From contig ADNK01001755.1 of the NCBI GenBank assembly GCA_000320545.1, positions 1-57,500 of the forward strand: DNA of 57,500 bases. Reading direction: 5' to 3'. Made by a program: the position numbers and the translations under genes. Shown here one piece after another: positions 37,934-51,184 of this stretch (within the stretch, counting starts at the first letter, position 1; every line of letters begins with the position of its first letter). Origin of the DNA: Bigelowiella natans CCMP2755 (Eukaryota; Cercozoa; Chlorarachniophyceae). The notes under the pieces are model-generated. The model saw nothing but the letters and a program-made list of their open reading frames with translations. It was not told the origin of the DNA and did no database searches.

Positions 37934-39259
37934 CTAATTACTATTCCTAATACTACTATTGCTGCTAGTGCTGCTGCTTACATCTACCATTGTATCACTT
38001 CACGCAATGCAATGCTCAACCAGGTATAGAACATTGATACGCGGCGTTATCAAGTCGGACCAGCACCAAAGACACATCGGAATCTTGCAGCTGGTGGCGG
38101 ATTTTCATCGGTATTATTATTACTATTATTATTATATTATTATCATCGTTTTTATTATTCATCTGAGGCCGCCATTTGTCCAGAGCCACATCGTTTCATT
38201 GCAATAGTGGCCACTACGTGCGAAGAATGTGAACAAAATTTTATGGAGACATCTCCTCCTGGCTTGTCATTAGATATTTAGCAAGTGCTTGTTATTTTCC
38301 CCTCGTTTACTCCTCGATTTTCCATCGATCCTCCGTGATATGTGTCGGTTCTCATGGTAATGTGTTTTCTTGTGTGAATTGCTGCTCAGGGACGATGAAT
38401 CTCGCTTGGTGACAGTGATCCAGAAGTTCCTCCAGCACGCAATCTTGATGCCAAGCCAAGTTGTCGATTGGGCATTAGGAGGGGGAGGAGCAGCAGACGT
38501 GCCGCAGAAGTTCGTCAAATACGAAATCGTCAAACAGACGGTGATTGGGGTAATTTGATGGATTCAGTTAGGATGGCGTGTCGATAATTCTTGTGCAGTA
38601 CAACTATGAAAATGAAAGTGATAAGGGCAGGGGGGGGGGAATATCCTCGGCAACCCCGTGATTCTCCTCTGTGGTAATATCGTTCTTGCCTATTTCCAGG
38701 CCGTGCAACGTACGCGAAATGCCGCCAACAAGAACCTGGGAGTTGACGATATGGGAAAGCAACACGCAGGGGTGCATGACCTTGCCAAGCGCCAAGAGAA
38801 GGATCTTTTCATCCGTGTCTACCGCCGCATCTCAGAGCTCTATCTTCGGAGCGAAGAGGAGGAGGGCGAAGGCATACGGCAGTATGTTCAAAGGAACTTG
38901 CTTGGACGTGTTCGAGAGGTGTCTTCGTTGTAGCTACTGGACTTCAGTGTTATTTTTTGGCATATTTATTATCTGCGCAGTATCATCATTGATACTTGCT
39001 CAGTAGCGGCACTCTTTTCATAACACATTGCACACCATTGCATTTCCCGAAATGTAGAATGTTCACTGACTCTTTCTAATGGTAGTTTGGGAGGTACTTC
39101 CTGGCTGAAATCCAGCCGTACATGGAACGCATCGAGGAAAAGGTGATAAGGCAAGCGCCAGATGCCATCAAGGATGAATTTGAGAAACTGAAGAACCTCT
39201 CAAGGGCCTTCCATTCGACTACAGGAAAGATGGTTCAGGAGAGCAATGCTGCGGAGTGA
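31795..39259 (+). CDS. NCBP1: Nuclear cap-binding protein subunit 1 (CBP80)
   Basis: Large subunit of the nuclear cap-binding complex, an all-helical MIF4G-repeat scaffold that with CBP20 binds the m7G cap. Start ATG 31795 (MAAYHRRASSYSSSSGLRHG) lies in a Ser/Gly-rich tail; exons 31795-31907, 32031-32168, 32274-32357 and from 32469 join in phase and enter the first MIF4G repeat (FINGMLLECIKNIPHKAPIY). Later exons include 33280-33400, 33647-33728, 33918-33989, 34410-35035, 35295-35349 (IPLKHLIIEVIFNIVI), 35614-35723, 35911-36157 (FTWKHWSKAVGKPPTD, family signature), 36337-36478, 36676-36762, 37500-37587, 37776-37860, 38022-38110, 38390-38550, 38699-38919 and 39088-39259 (stop TGA). Acidic insertions occur at 36340-37100. 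One frame break lies in an eleven-G run at 34692-34702. Exon detail at 32560-33020 and 34318-34420 is unsettled. Identification rests on collinear matches over the whole length. Confidence 0.94.
32740..38160. repeat. Microsatellites in CBP80 introns and one coding tract
   Basis: (CTC)n 32745-32789, (TA)n 33804-33830, (GA)n 34072-34108, (CAT)n 34123-34165, (AGT)n 35037-35062, (TTC)n 35558-35591, (GTT)n 37001-37029, (TTA)n 37738-37772 and (CAA)n 37902-37932. The short (CAT)n at 34501-34518 appears to be coding (poly-Ser). Confidence 0.9.
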
Positions 39260-40164
39260 TGAATTTCATTTTCGTGCGTGTGTACAAAGTCAATTTTCAT
39301 CCAAAGATGCGCTATTCCATGCAGCTGAAATGCCAATTTTTCAAATCCCAGTCATCACTGAAGCTAGTTCGAGGCACTGCGTTTCGCACTTTGCAAATGT
39401 CCTGCCACGTTTTGGAAACGTGTTGCTTCATCACGTTTGTGTGTTTGTTTGATGTGCACGAGTGCGTGAAGTGTCACGCACGTCGCAGCTGCAGATCTGG
39501 CACGTGCAGACGTGCAGAGCCACCGACGTGCCCCAGACAACATGCAGCATCCCATCTAGTCATCTAGTCACCTCACGACGGCACGTGCAGCGATGCGTCA
39601 ATTGCACTTGCACCAGCCAGCCAGTCTAGCAGTCTGGCAGGCGCGATTCAGCGATGCGTCAATTGCGTTTGCACTGGTCTGCCCTGCGCGTGCACGTGGT
39701 GTTCTGGTTGCTCCATGATTTGCATCATTGAATGCAAACAATGTTCCACAAAAGGAGCAGCGCGGTTTGCACACGCACCAGTGTCCAGCAGTGCACCTGC
39801 GCCAGCTGGCTAGCTGGCTGCGCGTGCTGTGGACGGAGAACCAGAGAACTCGCATCGCTAGCTCGTTTTGCCGAGCCCAAACGTCCGACTCTTTGGGCAC
39901 CCGACTTTCACCACCATTGGAATTTGCAAACGTTCCAGCGTTTGCATTGTCTCATCGGTTCACTCGTTCTGACCGCTGTGCCTGCTGAAGAGCGACAGGA
40001 TCACGGGACGTGCTGGGTTGAACAATGAACAATGATGACGAACTACATTTCCAAAACGTTGCAAGACATTTGCAGTGTGCGAAATGCATGTGCCTCGAAC
40101 TGGCTTCAGTGAGGACTGTGACTAGCAAATCAACTAGCTGGTTTTTCAAAATGGCATGATTCAG
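39260..40164. repeat. Spacer bounded by an inverted repeat of about 110 bp
   Basis: A segment at about 39330-39440 reappears in reverse complement at about 40025-40145, sharing for example GCCTCGAACT and TTTCCAAAACG with similar order and spacing. The 580-bp interior has no coding frame I believe. The same family occurs at 56960-57065 and 57455-57500. This looks like a fold-back or MITE-like element, or two separate insertions in opposite orientation. Confidence 0.65.
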
Positions 40165-40938
40165 TCATTGTGAAGCAATGACACTGGCGGCAAAAATCTG
40201 GCGGCGCAAGGCCTCCACTCTGAGCAAAAACTTCCTGAAGGCCATGTCCACACAACGATCTACGTTTGGATCATTTGAGGGCCCCCCCAGCAGAACTTTG
40301 GTTTTGAAAGAGTCTGGAGCGTCAAAGAATGAAGAGTGGAATCGAAGGAAGAAGCTGGGCCCATGCATGGCTGATCTCATGCACGAGAGAAGTTTGTTTC
40401 TCTCTGCATTCAAATGAGTGCAATGATGGATGAGGTGGTTGACACTTTGAACAACTTCAGCATTGCAAAGAGGACAAACCGAGGAAGAGGGGGGCAGATT
40501 GTGAACTTCAGCCCTGTGTTCTTCAGTTTCGCAAGTCCCAGCGCGGAGCTGAAGTTTGATCAACACTCCTGAATTGTCATGCCAATCATCGAGACAACAC
40601 TCAAACAATCTAGAAGCTGGCCTTCCAATGTGGCTCTTCGCCCAGGCTCTGAGTTTGCAGATTGGGGCATCGGGTTTGACGCACGAACAAAAGCTGCGAC
40701 GCAAGTTGCCATTGGTGGACAGATGAGCCCTGACTCTTCGATTGAGGTCAAGATCTACCAGTTTTGGACAGGTCTGGTCCAAGTTGACTAACGTGTCCAA
40801 GCCACAGGCAGATAGGCCACAGGCAGTGATGCGGTGAAGAACAGACCTAGTGTTGTGACGCTGCATGCTGGTGCAGCATTCATGGGTTTCCATTAGGTTT
40901 GAATTTGCCTCCTTTCCTTTGCGACGACTACACAACTC
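40165..40938 (-). mobile_element. 5'-truncated non-LTR retrotransposon (LINE) ORF2 end
   Basis: An open frame on the minus strand ends at 40165 and encodes 256 residues resembling the region after the reverse transcriptase of LINE ORF2: helical Arg/Leu-rich stretches, LRAGTCETEEHRAEVHN, then a zinc-knuckle CPLCNAEVVQSVNHLIHHC (C-x2-C-x9-H-x3-H-C) typical of that position. No polymerase domain (no FADD-type motif) is present, so it is a 5'-truncated fragment. The frame is intact, suggesting fairly recent insertion. It sits between CBP80 and the large PH-C2 gene. Confidence 0.7.
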
Positions 40939-41079
40939 AATCCAGGTTTCTAGTATTTCTAGGTTTTTTCCATATATGTGTTGTCGCAGAAAAAAATCCC
41001 TTTTGTTTTACAAATTTGGATCATTTTGAAAATTTGAAAAATTTGACTCACCACAATGGACGCCTGAACACCCCACTTG
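40939..41079. other. Short interval before the PH-C2 gene, 5' end unresolved
   Basis: AT-rich sequence between the LINE fragment and the first supported exon of the next gene. It may be a promoter or an intron of that gene; I see no exon in it. Confidence 0.3.
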
Positions 41080-43193
41080 CACAATGCTCCGGAGGTTTAG
41101 TTCCTCAAGGAGTGCCGCACCCAGGCAGCTTTCAAAGGTTTTGAAATATTACATTTGGGGAGGTGGAAGCTGGAGAGGAGGGTTCATTTAATTGGAAATA
41201 TACCGTGCAGGCACAATGTTTGTCCTTAACCGGCCCGATTGATGAAGAATATGAGCTGGTGCACATACGGGCTAAGTTCGGCAAAGGTATCATCGTCATC
41301 ATCATCATCATTGTTATCGTTATTTCATTTATACAAATTATTCCCACACCGTGTTTGAATTTGACACGCAGCGAGCCTGGTGAATGGTTACGAGCAAATG
41401 TTGATGATTATAAGGTGAAAATAGTAGTAGACAGCTGTCATCGACAACACGAGTTTCCAATAGGCACGATGCTGTGACCATTAATTTAAAAGATGCGAGT
41501 ATATACATATCTAAAGTGGAAGTATTCCCCCACCCCCCCAAAATTTGGGAAATTTATAACCCTCGTCGCTTAGGTTCGACAGTGCACGGCTGGATTTCAA
41601 GGGGACCAACTTTGTAATAGCATGAGATACGCCTAAATACATCAACTACACCCTACAAATGAAATCATCGAGGGTTATTACATACTAACATGCGCACACG
41701 CACACGCACACGCACACGCACACGCACACGCACACGCACAAACGCAAACACGGTAATGCAATATATTGAATATATTTAATAATCTGATAGGTGGGAACAC
41801 GTAAGGCGGATGTGGACGCTACATTTGATAAAAGAGCCAAGAACACAAAATTCAAGACAATTCTAAAGAAGAACATCACCAGAGTGTAATACGCTGCTCC
41901 GCGAAAGAATTATTAAAGTTTTCTTTTGATCGAAAGAAACAAACTTCGGTGTTCGGTTATTATGCAATTGCGCGACAGTGCGTACTACATCTGATATGAC
42001 TGAGCGTGTGTATGCGTGTGTGTGCGTGCGCATCTATGTGGGCATTTTGTGCTTATGTCAATATAGGGAGGAGAATAAAGACTCGGATAAAAAAATAACC
42101 ATCATATACACGAAGAAATCTGGCGAAAAAATAAAACAGAAAAAAGTTAAGGTGTGAAATGATAAGCGGATACAACGATGATGTCACTGATGTTCTCCTC
42201 CTCCTCCTCCTTCTTATCGTCGTCCAATTCCTTTCTTTCCTCTTTCTTCTTCTTCTTTTGAATTATGAATCCTCCCTTAACTCGCACAACATTAGGTAGC
42301 TACTATTATCCCCTCTTCCGTGCCTAACTGTTCTCATCCTCCTCCTTCTCTTCCTCTTCCTTCTGTTTTTTCCTTCTCCTCGCAGATTGATCTACAGGAC
42401 TCAAAGAAGGCTCAGGTGTGGTTGCAAATTCTTAAGACCTGGCAGGTAATATTTACTCATCTTCACGTCATCGTCGTCGTCGTCACCAGCAGCAGCAGTA
42501 CAATAGAGAATCCTCGCATCTCGAAGCTGCGCTGGAATAGATCGATGATGCTTCTATTACGCCCTTGCTGATAGATAGATACATCTTGTGCAAATGATAA
42601 ATTGTATCATCACCCATTAGCCGTATGAGAAGGAGCTGCAGGACGTTAGAGAAAGCGAAAATCTAGATCCCCAAGACTCAGGTGTTGGATGGAGATTTCA
42701 TAATCTCACCCCCCCACCCCCATCCCCACCCCCTCCCCCTTCCCTTTCCTTTCCTTTTGCATAGATTAAAGAGAGAAGAGTCCTACTTGTTGGGTTACTG
42801 GGAGAAGGAAAGTTAGAGAAGGCGTTCTGCCCCTCTTATGAACCATTAACGCTAGTGTCATCTTCCAAAGTGTCCTCTCATCATTCATATCCTCTTCGTT
42901 TTGTCGCACCACAGATGGAAATAGAAAGGAAGAGGGAGGAGAAGAAGGGGGTGGGAGCGAAAAACGGAGAGTCAAGGAAAAGGAGGTCGCTTCTCTGAGG
43001 ATGATGAATACACGCCATTACTACATCTTACAACCACCAGTAGAGCTCCTCGTACATTCGAATGGCAGCATGATGATGATGATGATGATGCAGAACAGCG
43101 CTAGAGCTATACCCATCCACGACAGAACGATTAGGAGATCATCTGCATGCACTCGAGTATCAGGAGATAATACGCCAATACCCAAATATATAA

Positions 43194-43239
<46 letters not shown>

Positions 43240-43696
43240 ACGCCATGGGCCACGGTAACAACCGACTGGATCAAACAGGCATAGGCGAGGACATCCGAAG
43301 ATCGCAGAAGGCCAATGGTAGCGATACGACCCTCGCCAGCTCTCACCAAACGAGGGGGGGGACGGAGGACCTGGCGGACAACGGCTACATGGAGCTCGAT
43401 ATTCGGCTTTCCCCCCCCTTCGATCCCGTCGACGCAGGGTTCCCGCAGGGGTACTCGCCGCAGTTGAACCTGGCCATCATCGGCCAATTCAAGAAGGGGG
43501 GGGGCAAGGGGTCGAATAACAAGTTGCTCAGGGTGATCGAGTTTGACGCAAAGGCGGGGCACGACCGGTGCGTGTGGGTGTGCGCATGCCTGTATGTGTG
43601 TATGCGTAGGATTGCCTTTGATCTCTTCCTTCTCTCCTCCTCCCTCTCTAGCCGTCACTTTCCCCTTCCCCTTTGCACTGTTGTATGTCGCCATCC

Positions 43697-43736
<40 letters not shown>

Positions 43737-45748
43737 GCGCTCACTCACGCGCTCAAATGTGCAGAAAACAAAGCACGAACACGACCACAATTCAAAAGTC
43801 ATCTCCTTTTTTGTATTTCCCAATCATCACATCCACTGAGGCTTTATCACCCTCATCCTTTTCATCACGACGCCGTCGTCGTCGTCACTATCTACGCTTC
43901 TTCTCTAGCTTCGCATGGCGGAGGGTACGGCTGGCCATTGATGTGGCGGATTCTCTACGAAAGAATGGCGGTCGACTGGTGGTGCGCTTGGAAGACGTCA
44001 AAACCAAACGGATGTTGCTTGTGCACAAACGGGCCTCCTTCTTCTTCGACGAGGCTAAAAAGAAGGATAGTCGCGAGCTCGGAATCAAGGTGAAAGAGCC
44101 GGTGAAAGACGCTAAGTATGAGATAGTTCCCAAGGCTTCAATGAAAATCAGTGTGAAGGTACTTCGACGCATATTCACGATGATATGGCTCGTACGAACT
44201 GCCGCGGAAATGCAACGGTTCCAAATGCACCACGGGGAATAAATCATCGTATCTATTTTGCAAACAACCTGCTATATCGACGATTCTCGTCCCGAGAAGC
44301 GGCGATTTGTCGTGTCTCAAGGCGAAGATGTAGCGGAATAACAGTGTGTGTGTGTGTTTGTGTGTGTGAAGTATCAATTTATGACAATCCCCCCCCCCCC
44401 CCTGCTGTCCCAACCAGATCGTGAGAGAGAAAAGTTCGGGCGGTGATGACGAGAAAAAGCCCGTCCTTGCAAGTGCAGATTTGGGTAGAAGAGAGGCCGC
44501 TCGGGACGAGGGCATTGAAATGGTTGCTCTCAATAACAAGAGGGAGGGGAAAGACGTAGAGGCGACTCGTAACAGAGATAAAGACGATGATCCTGCACGT
44601 CACTCTGATCAACATCAAGTATTCGAGAGAAAGAACACCGAGCCCGTCATTGCGGTATTAGTAGTATTTCTAGTAGTAGCAGTAGTAGAAGTAGAAGAAG
44701 AAGCTAAAAGATGACGCCACTCGCAGTATAGGAAAAAAATAGGCAATAAAAGCCTCCTATGGCATTCGTCATCTTCATTGTCATCAGCACTATCATCAAC
44801 AGCGCACACCTCCCTTACCCCAAGCACCAACGCCATTGATTGATCTTTGTCGCGTCATAACACCACAGGCCGCAGGTTTGGACGAAGAAGACTCGGCGGG
44901 GAAGAAGCTTGCAAAGGAGGGGGAGGAGAAGGAAGACAAAAACAACTACAAGGAGCTCCCCAAGGTTGAAGCAAGGGGCACAGAGCCTCTCGACGACGAC
45001 GACGACGACGACGACGAGAGGCAGAGGCGGGAGGAACTTCTGCATGGCCAACGGCGTACGGAAGAGATTCGCCCCTCCGCCAATGTAGAAATGCAGGAGA
45101 TGGTTATGCGAAATGACGACGACGGAGAGGGGGGGGGGGTAGATCATGCTGCGAGGGATGCGTCCGGAGGCAGCGATGGAGGCGAGGGGAAGGCTGACGA
45201 TGCGAAGAACAAACCGATGGTAAAGAGCAGCAATGATAAGGTTGTTGCAGGGGGGGGGGGGGGGGGGCAGGACGTCAGTGATGAGCAATACCAATCGCCG
45301 CCTCCTCTGCCCGAGCGGTCTGAATCGGTCATGAGCGAGAATATCGACAGCGCACCACCCAATGGCGGACGAAGAGGGGAGATGGACATCGTTGTTGAGA
45401 GGCATAGCAACAACGACGACAACAACGATGACGGTGGCGGTGATGATGATGATGATGATGATAGTGACGTCGCGGAGCCTGTGTCGCTGACACCGGAGGA
45501 GAAGGAGAGCAAGCACAATCTCAACGTAAACGATCGGAAACGAGGTTGCCCAACTTTAGATAGAAAAAAAACCACGTTTTATTATATTGCATATGTTCAT
45601 ATCGTCACTTACATATTCTCCCTCACGAAGCCAGCCTTAGCGTGATCTTGCAGTGTGGTTGGGTGTGTCTCTTTTTACGCGTGCCAACGGGGAGATAGAT
45701 GCCACTACATCGCTGCGTAATCCATGTGATGACAACGATATTGATGAT

Positions 45749-45791
<43 letters not shown>

Positions 45792-46947
45792 AAATACACA
45801 GGGCAAAGCGAGGTAATCGGTGTTGCTGTGGACACTTTGAACCTGAAGGACCAGAGCTACGGCACGGTCTTCTACAGCGATGCAGATAAGTCGGGCGGCG
45901 ACGACAACGCCACCGTATTTGGCACCCCCGACGACAAGTCCCGTGAAGACGTTTCCATAACAGATGATTCCAAAGCGAGTGGCGATGATCTACAAGGTTA
46001 CCGTAGCGTTCTAAAATGCACCGTATCGACACGCACATTCGGAAAACAGAGGACGGGGAGAAGGGGGATGGGGGGGGGCAACGAGGGTGTAAAAAAACGA
46101 AATGTGAGAATCAAGGGGAGGGCCTGAACGCAAGCAATCCGCAATTGATCGGACATAATGGAGACATCATCACCGCCCCCTGTGTACGATGATATCCAAC
46201 AATTTAACAACAGTGCTACCCCAAGGAACCGCGGTACGAAGAAAGCTACAACCGAGAGAGCATAGATCCCAAAGGTGATGATCATCACACGAGTAACTTC
46301 CCCGAAATTCAAAGCGAGCGAAAGCATCGATGATGATATCTAGTGGCCATGCGACGCTGTTCGTTGCCGTGATGACAGGGATCATCGGCGCTCGAGCTTG
46401 TGTGTTTGGGGGGGAGGGGTCAATAGCCAAACACAACATATCATGATCAGCATCACCATTATATCATCAGCATCGTCAACTTAACCTTTCTCGCATTGTG
46501 CTCATTGTTTTTCCTTCTCCTCCTCCGCCTCCTCCTCCCCCTCCGCCTAAGAAATGATGTCGACGCTGTTGATCGGTTTGGGGAGCACCGAGTTGATGAA
46601 GAGAAGGCTACTGCCGATGAGCGCATAAAGCAAATCTCCTCAGTCTCAACGCTAACGAAGGTTCCTAGATGCTGCGATGATGCTTCACTTTCCCATTGTA
46701 AAGCCGCAACGACATCTCTCCGCACGTGAGCTCCTCATATCAGTGAGTGCGGGGATGTGTTGCTTTTTATTGGCTCTCACTCTCTCCTTTTCTGCTGCAA
46801 TTGATCGAGGACGACACGTGAACATAAAACAACAAACAACAAACGACACACAAAACACATACACAAAACAGAAAGCCAACGGCAACAGTCAAAGGGCGAT
46901 AACACGATTGAAAAATGACTGCTTTGCAATGACAAAATCCACAGCTG

Positions 46948-46990
<43 letters not shown>

Positions 46991-47996
46991 ATATATATAT
47001 ATATATATATATATTATATTTAATTGGAATAATACATGTTGCTTATTCTATTCCTTGCATCTGCTTCTTTTCCCCCTATCTGATCTGCCGTCGATATCAT
47101 CCTAGTTTCGGCTTGGTAGCGTACGAGCACTGCCTAGAATCGAACCGGCCCCCACCACCATCTCCTCCTTCTTTGACCAGAATCAGGTGAGAGCGCCATA
47201 GCAATAAGACGAACTTTATGCAGACTTCCAGTAGAAACACTTGCTGAGAGATGGGGAGGGGGGGGGGCATGGAGGGTATCGTCACGGCGCTATGCTTATG
47301 TGAAGCATCATGATTTTCGAGGTGCGCATGCCACAGAATAATAGTTGAAATGGGGGGAGGATTTTGATCAGAAAACAACGATGATACGCCGTGCTGCAGG
47401 GTCTTTGACGGTGTTCCCTCTCATTTAGCATTGAGATCTTAAGCCGGATACGTCCTATCTGTGAACTTATGCTTATCTTATCCTCTCTCCCCCCCCTTCC
47501 CCCCCCCCCCCTTCTTCCGTGTCCACCAAATACCATAATGTATCAGAAATACGAGGTTCTGCTTCTCGCATCCGGAAACACCCAAATCTTCCTTGGCATG
47601 CCAGGCCGCCAAAGCAAGGAGGAGAAGAAGCTTAAGTTGAAAGCGATGAAAGACAGCGACTCAGCGTCGTCGTATGCGCACGATGTTACGTTAGCTACGT
47701 GGAATGATGATACAGGTGGTGAAGGAAGAGGGGGGTGGACCATATTTGCAATAGCAGCATGCATGAATCGACGTACGAGTGCCAGAAAAGAAATCGCTGA
47801 GATGCAATGTGAATACGCACTATGGACAGAGAGGGAATGATGAAATTGTACTGAATGGGGCTGTTATGTGTGTGGGGGGAGGGAGGGGGGGGGGGGGGAG
47901 AGAGAGAGAGAGAGAGGAAGGGAGACTCTGCTTTTCCGAAAGAAGTTGTCAGTGAGCACCTTTAACGACGACATTCACATTCCTTAATGCGTGTGC

Positions 47997-48029
<33 letters not shown>

Positions 48030-51000
48030 CACCTAATCCACAGCATAGCTGTGATGAGGTAATGCATATTTTCATCCATCTTTCAGCCAATCAACCCCCA
48101 TCCCATTTCTCTGCCGCTCTTTTGCCTTTCTCCCCCCCCCCCTCCTTTTTCTTTCTCCGTAACAGTGGAGAAGGGCTGGCTGATGCGGAAGAACCACCGC
48201 GGCGATTTCTACGAAATCGTGCCGTGGCAACGAAGGAACTTGATGCTGGGAGTCTCACCACCCGCTGAAGTTTCTCCCTTGTCGTCGACGCGCATCGTGT
48301 TGAGTGAGATAGATGACGGGACGGGCATGCAGCGCTGGCGGGTATCTAAGAACAAGAGCGAGGAGTTTCGCTTGGAGGTGAATCGTCACGTGCGCGGGGA
48401 GACTCTTCGCCTCGGTCCGTTACTCCCCCATTAGGACTTCCCGTCCGATTGATGACGATGCTCTCAAGAGATTTGTTCATTGGGAAGGGGAGGGGGGAGG
48501 GGGGAGGAGGATGTTGCCTTCTCATTATTCATTTTATAGTTACTGTCGTATCATGCTGCTACCCATCTTATTATTACTCTCTCTCTCTCCTTCTTTCCCT
48601 CTGCATGCTCTCGCTCCCCCGCTCTCTATCGCTCCCACGCCAGGCTATTCATCACAAGCGAAGCTGCAGATCATACACACACCAGCCACGGAGGACTTGA
48701 GGAGGAAGAAGAAGAAGACCGACCGCGGCGTCCAGGAGCAAAACTGTAAGTATTCAACTGAAGAGAGGAATAAAAGTATAGAGCACTCTGATCGCGTGCT
48801 ATCAGTACCATCGTCTCCCTCATGAGATAAAAGAAAGCTTCCGTCATGAGTACCCCCCCCTCCCCCCCCCCCCCCTCCCCCCCCCAAAGGCTTACGCTGG
48901 AAGATACAGCCCTACGGTACCGCGGAGAGGGAGCAGCTGCAGCGTTTTCAGTACAGAGACCGACTGAAGCAAGTTGTGGAGGCCATCGGTAGGCCAACAG
49001 AACGTCCGGAGATTGGCGGGGAGAGTCGGGGGGGAGGAAGAAGATTCAATCAAGGAGCACTCGAGAGGAAAGCGAGGAGGGGTGGGGTTAAGAAAGAAGG
49101 CAACAAGGCCATTCCTTACATTGTCATCTGTGAAAAGCAGTAGTAGTCACTGCTGCCGTTGTTGTTGTTGTTGTCTTTCCTCTCCTGCTCACTGACGACG
49201 ATTTGCTTATTATTCTTCTCCTCCTCAGGTTTGCGGCTGAAGAAGAAGATGGTGTACATACAGAGGCTTGAGGCTGTACACAATGAAAAGCTTGAAGAGG
49301 TACTACTACTGCTAGTAGCAGCAGCGGTGGTGGTAGTATGAGAGGAGGCCTTTCAAATCCTTATGAAAAGAGATGGATATAGATTGTTGATCTCTCTCGC
49401 TATCATTGCTGCTACGGTGAGTCTCATTATTATTATTGTCCGTGTTCCCCTATCTTCCCCCCCCCCCCCCCTTTCTATTTGTTGTCTCTCCTAGCTGAAG
49501 GGCCCTTACAATGAGTGGCAGCTACGAATTGAGGTGCTCGATGGGTCAGGGCTCTGTGTTCGTGATAGTAACGGTAAGAGCGACCCGTACATCAAGCTAC
49601 GACTATTCAGGTATCTGTATAGAGGGAGAGGGAGAGAAGGGGGGGGGGGGTAGGCTCGGATATGTAGACCTTATGAATTTCTCTTCTTCCTTTACATTGC
49701 AGGACGATATTCGTCTTAAGAGTCAATTTTTCGTCATCATATAAAGAATTTTCTCCTTGTCTTTTACTTCCATGGATCAATATCATTATTTCCTCCTCCT
49801 CCTTATACTACTACTACTACTACTTCCTCTTCTTCCTCCTCCATCTCTTTTCCTTCTTTCGTGCAGACATGACAAAGAGATCTTTCTACACAACGGGAAG
49901 AGCGAGCGCCAAGTGTAATGGATGCTGCTTCGCCTTTGATGATGCGATGATTTGTCGCTTGTCATTATCATCCTCTATATCGAGGAGAAGAAGGATGATG
50001 GTGGTGGTGATCTGTGATGATGATGCTTACAGCGTGTTGCTTCTAAACTTATGCTGCCAGTCAAACAACAGCGATGCGTAGAACTGGTAGTGAGATCAAA
50101 CGCTCATATGCTCTCTTTCCCCCCTCCTCCTCCTCCTCTTCTTCCTGATCGTCTCCAGGAGGAAGGGCACGTTGAATCCGAAATGGAACTACGAGATCAA
50201 GGGTATCGAGCAGCACCATAAGGACGATTTCACCCGTATTGAGCTGGAGTGTTGGGACAGGTGTGTGCGTGTGTGCGTGAGTGCCCCCCCCCCTCTCTCC
50301 CTCTCTGTGTGTTTTACATGTTAGTGTTGATGCTATTCAAAATCGGGAAGAGAAGGAAGAGTGTAAGGGCTACTACTGATAGTGATATATCATAATGCTT
50401 GGGAGTCGTTAGAGTCCATTAGCTTTTTCCCTCTTTACCTGTTAATCACGCATATGCTACTCGTCGCCAGCGATTTCTTTGGCTCGAGCGATTTCATGGG
50501 AATACACATCATCACGAGGGCGGATCTTATCGAGGCTGTAAAGAACAATCTCAGCGAAGGTTGGCACCTGATGATGATGCTTAAGATGATGATGTTAATA
50601 ATGCCGATGATGATAATGATGACAATCAAGATGATAATATAAAACATAAAAACAGCACCGTACAGACGCGCACACTGTATATGCGCTGTGTCTCGCAATG
50701 AGAACCATGTTATGACGACTGGCGGCTGTATGTATTCGCCTCCTCCTTTTTCTCTCTACTCGGTGTGTAGATGAGCAAGGGAGCTATACCTTTTCACTGA
50801 ATCTCCATGAGTACCCGTGGGGGAAGAAACCGAAGAAGGGCGATGACCCTGTCAAGGGCTTTATCAGACTCAAGATCGAGCACCACCAGAAGGACGAATT
50901 TCGTCGTGCGGAAATTCTCGGTCTCAATGAATGACTTGTGCATGGAGGAGCTCTTGTCAAAGCAGCAGCATTTGTTTCGGCTTTGCCTCAGCGTTGTTTC

Positions 51001-51112
51001 TTAGTTTTTTGATTGCCAATGATGATGATGAGGAGGAGGAGGATAATGGTGGTGAGGAGGCGGTCTGGAGAAGCTGTGCGGGATTTGTTATAATATTTTT
51101 TGATAAATATAT

Positions 51113-51184
<72 letters not shown>

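Noticed and set aside
41041-41160. Short frame starting MLRRFSSSRSAAPRQLSK as a mitochondrial leader of the PH-C2 protein
   Set aside because: Its frame does not join the first supported exon; the only available intron would be 25 nt, too short to accept.
45144-45575. Minus-strand Ser/Leu-rich open frame of 143 codons
   Set aside because: It is the shadow of the acidic exon of the PH-C2 protein (poly-Asp read backwards).
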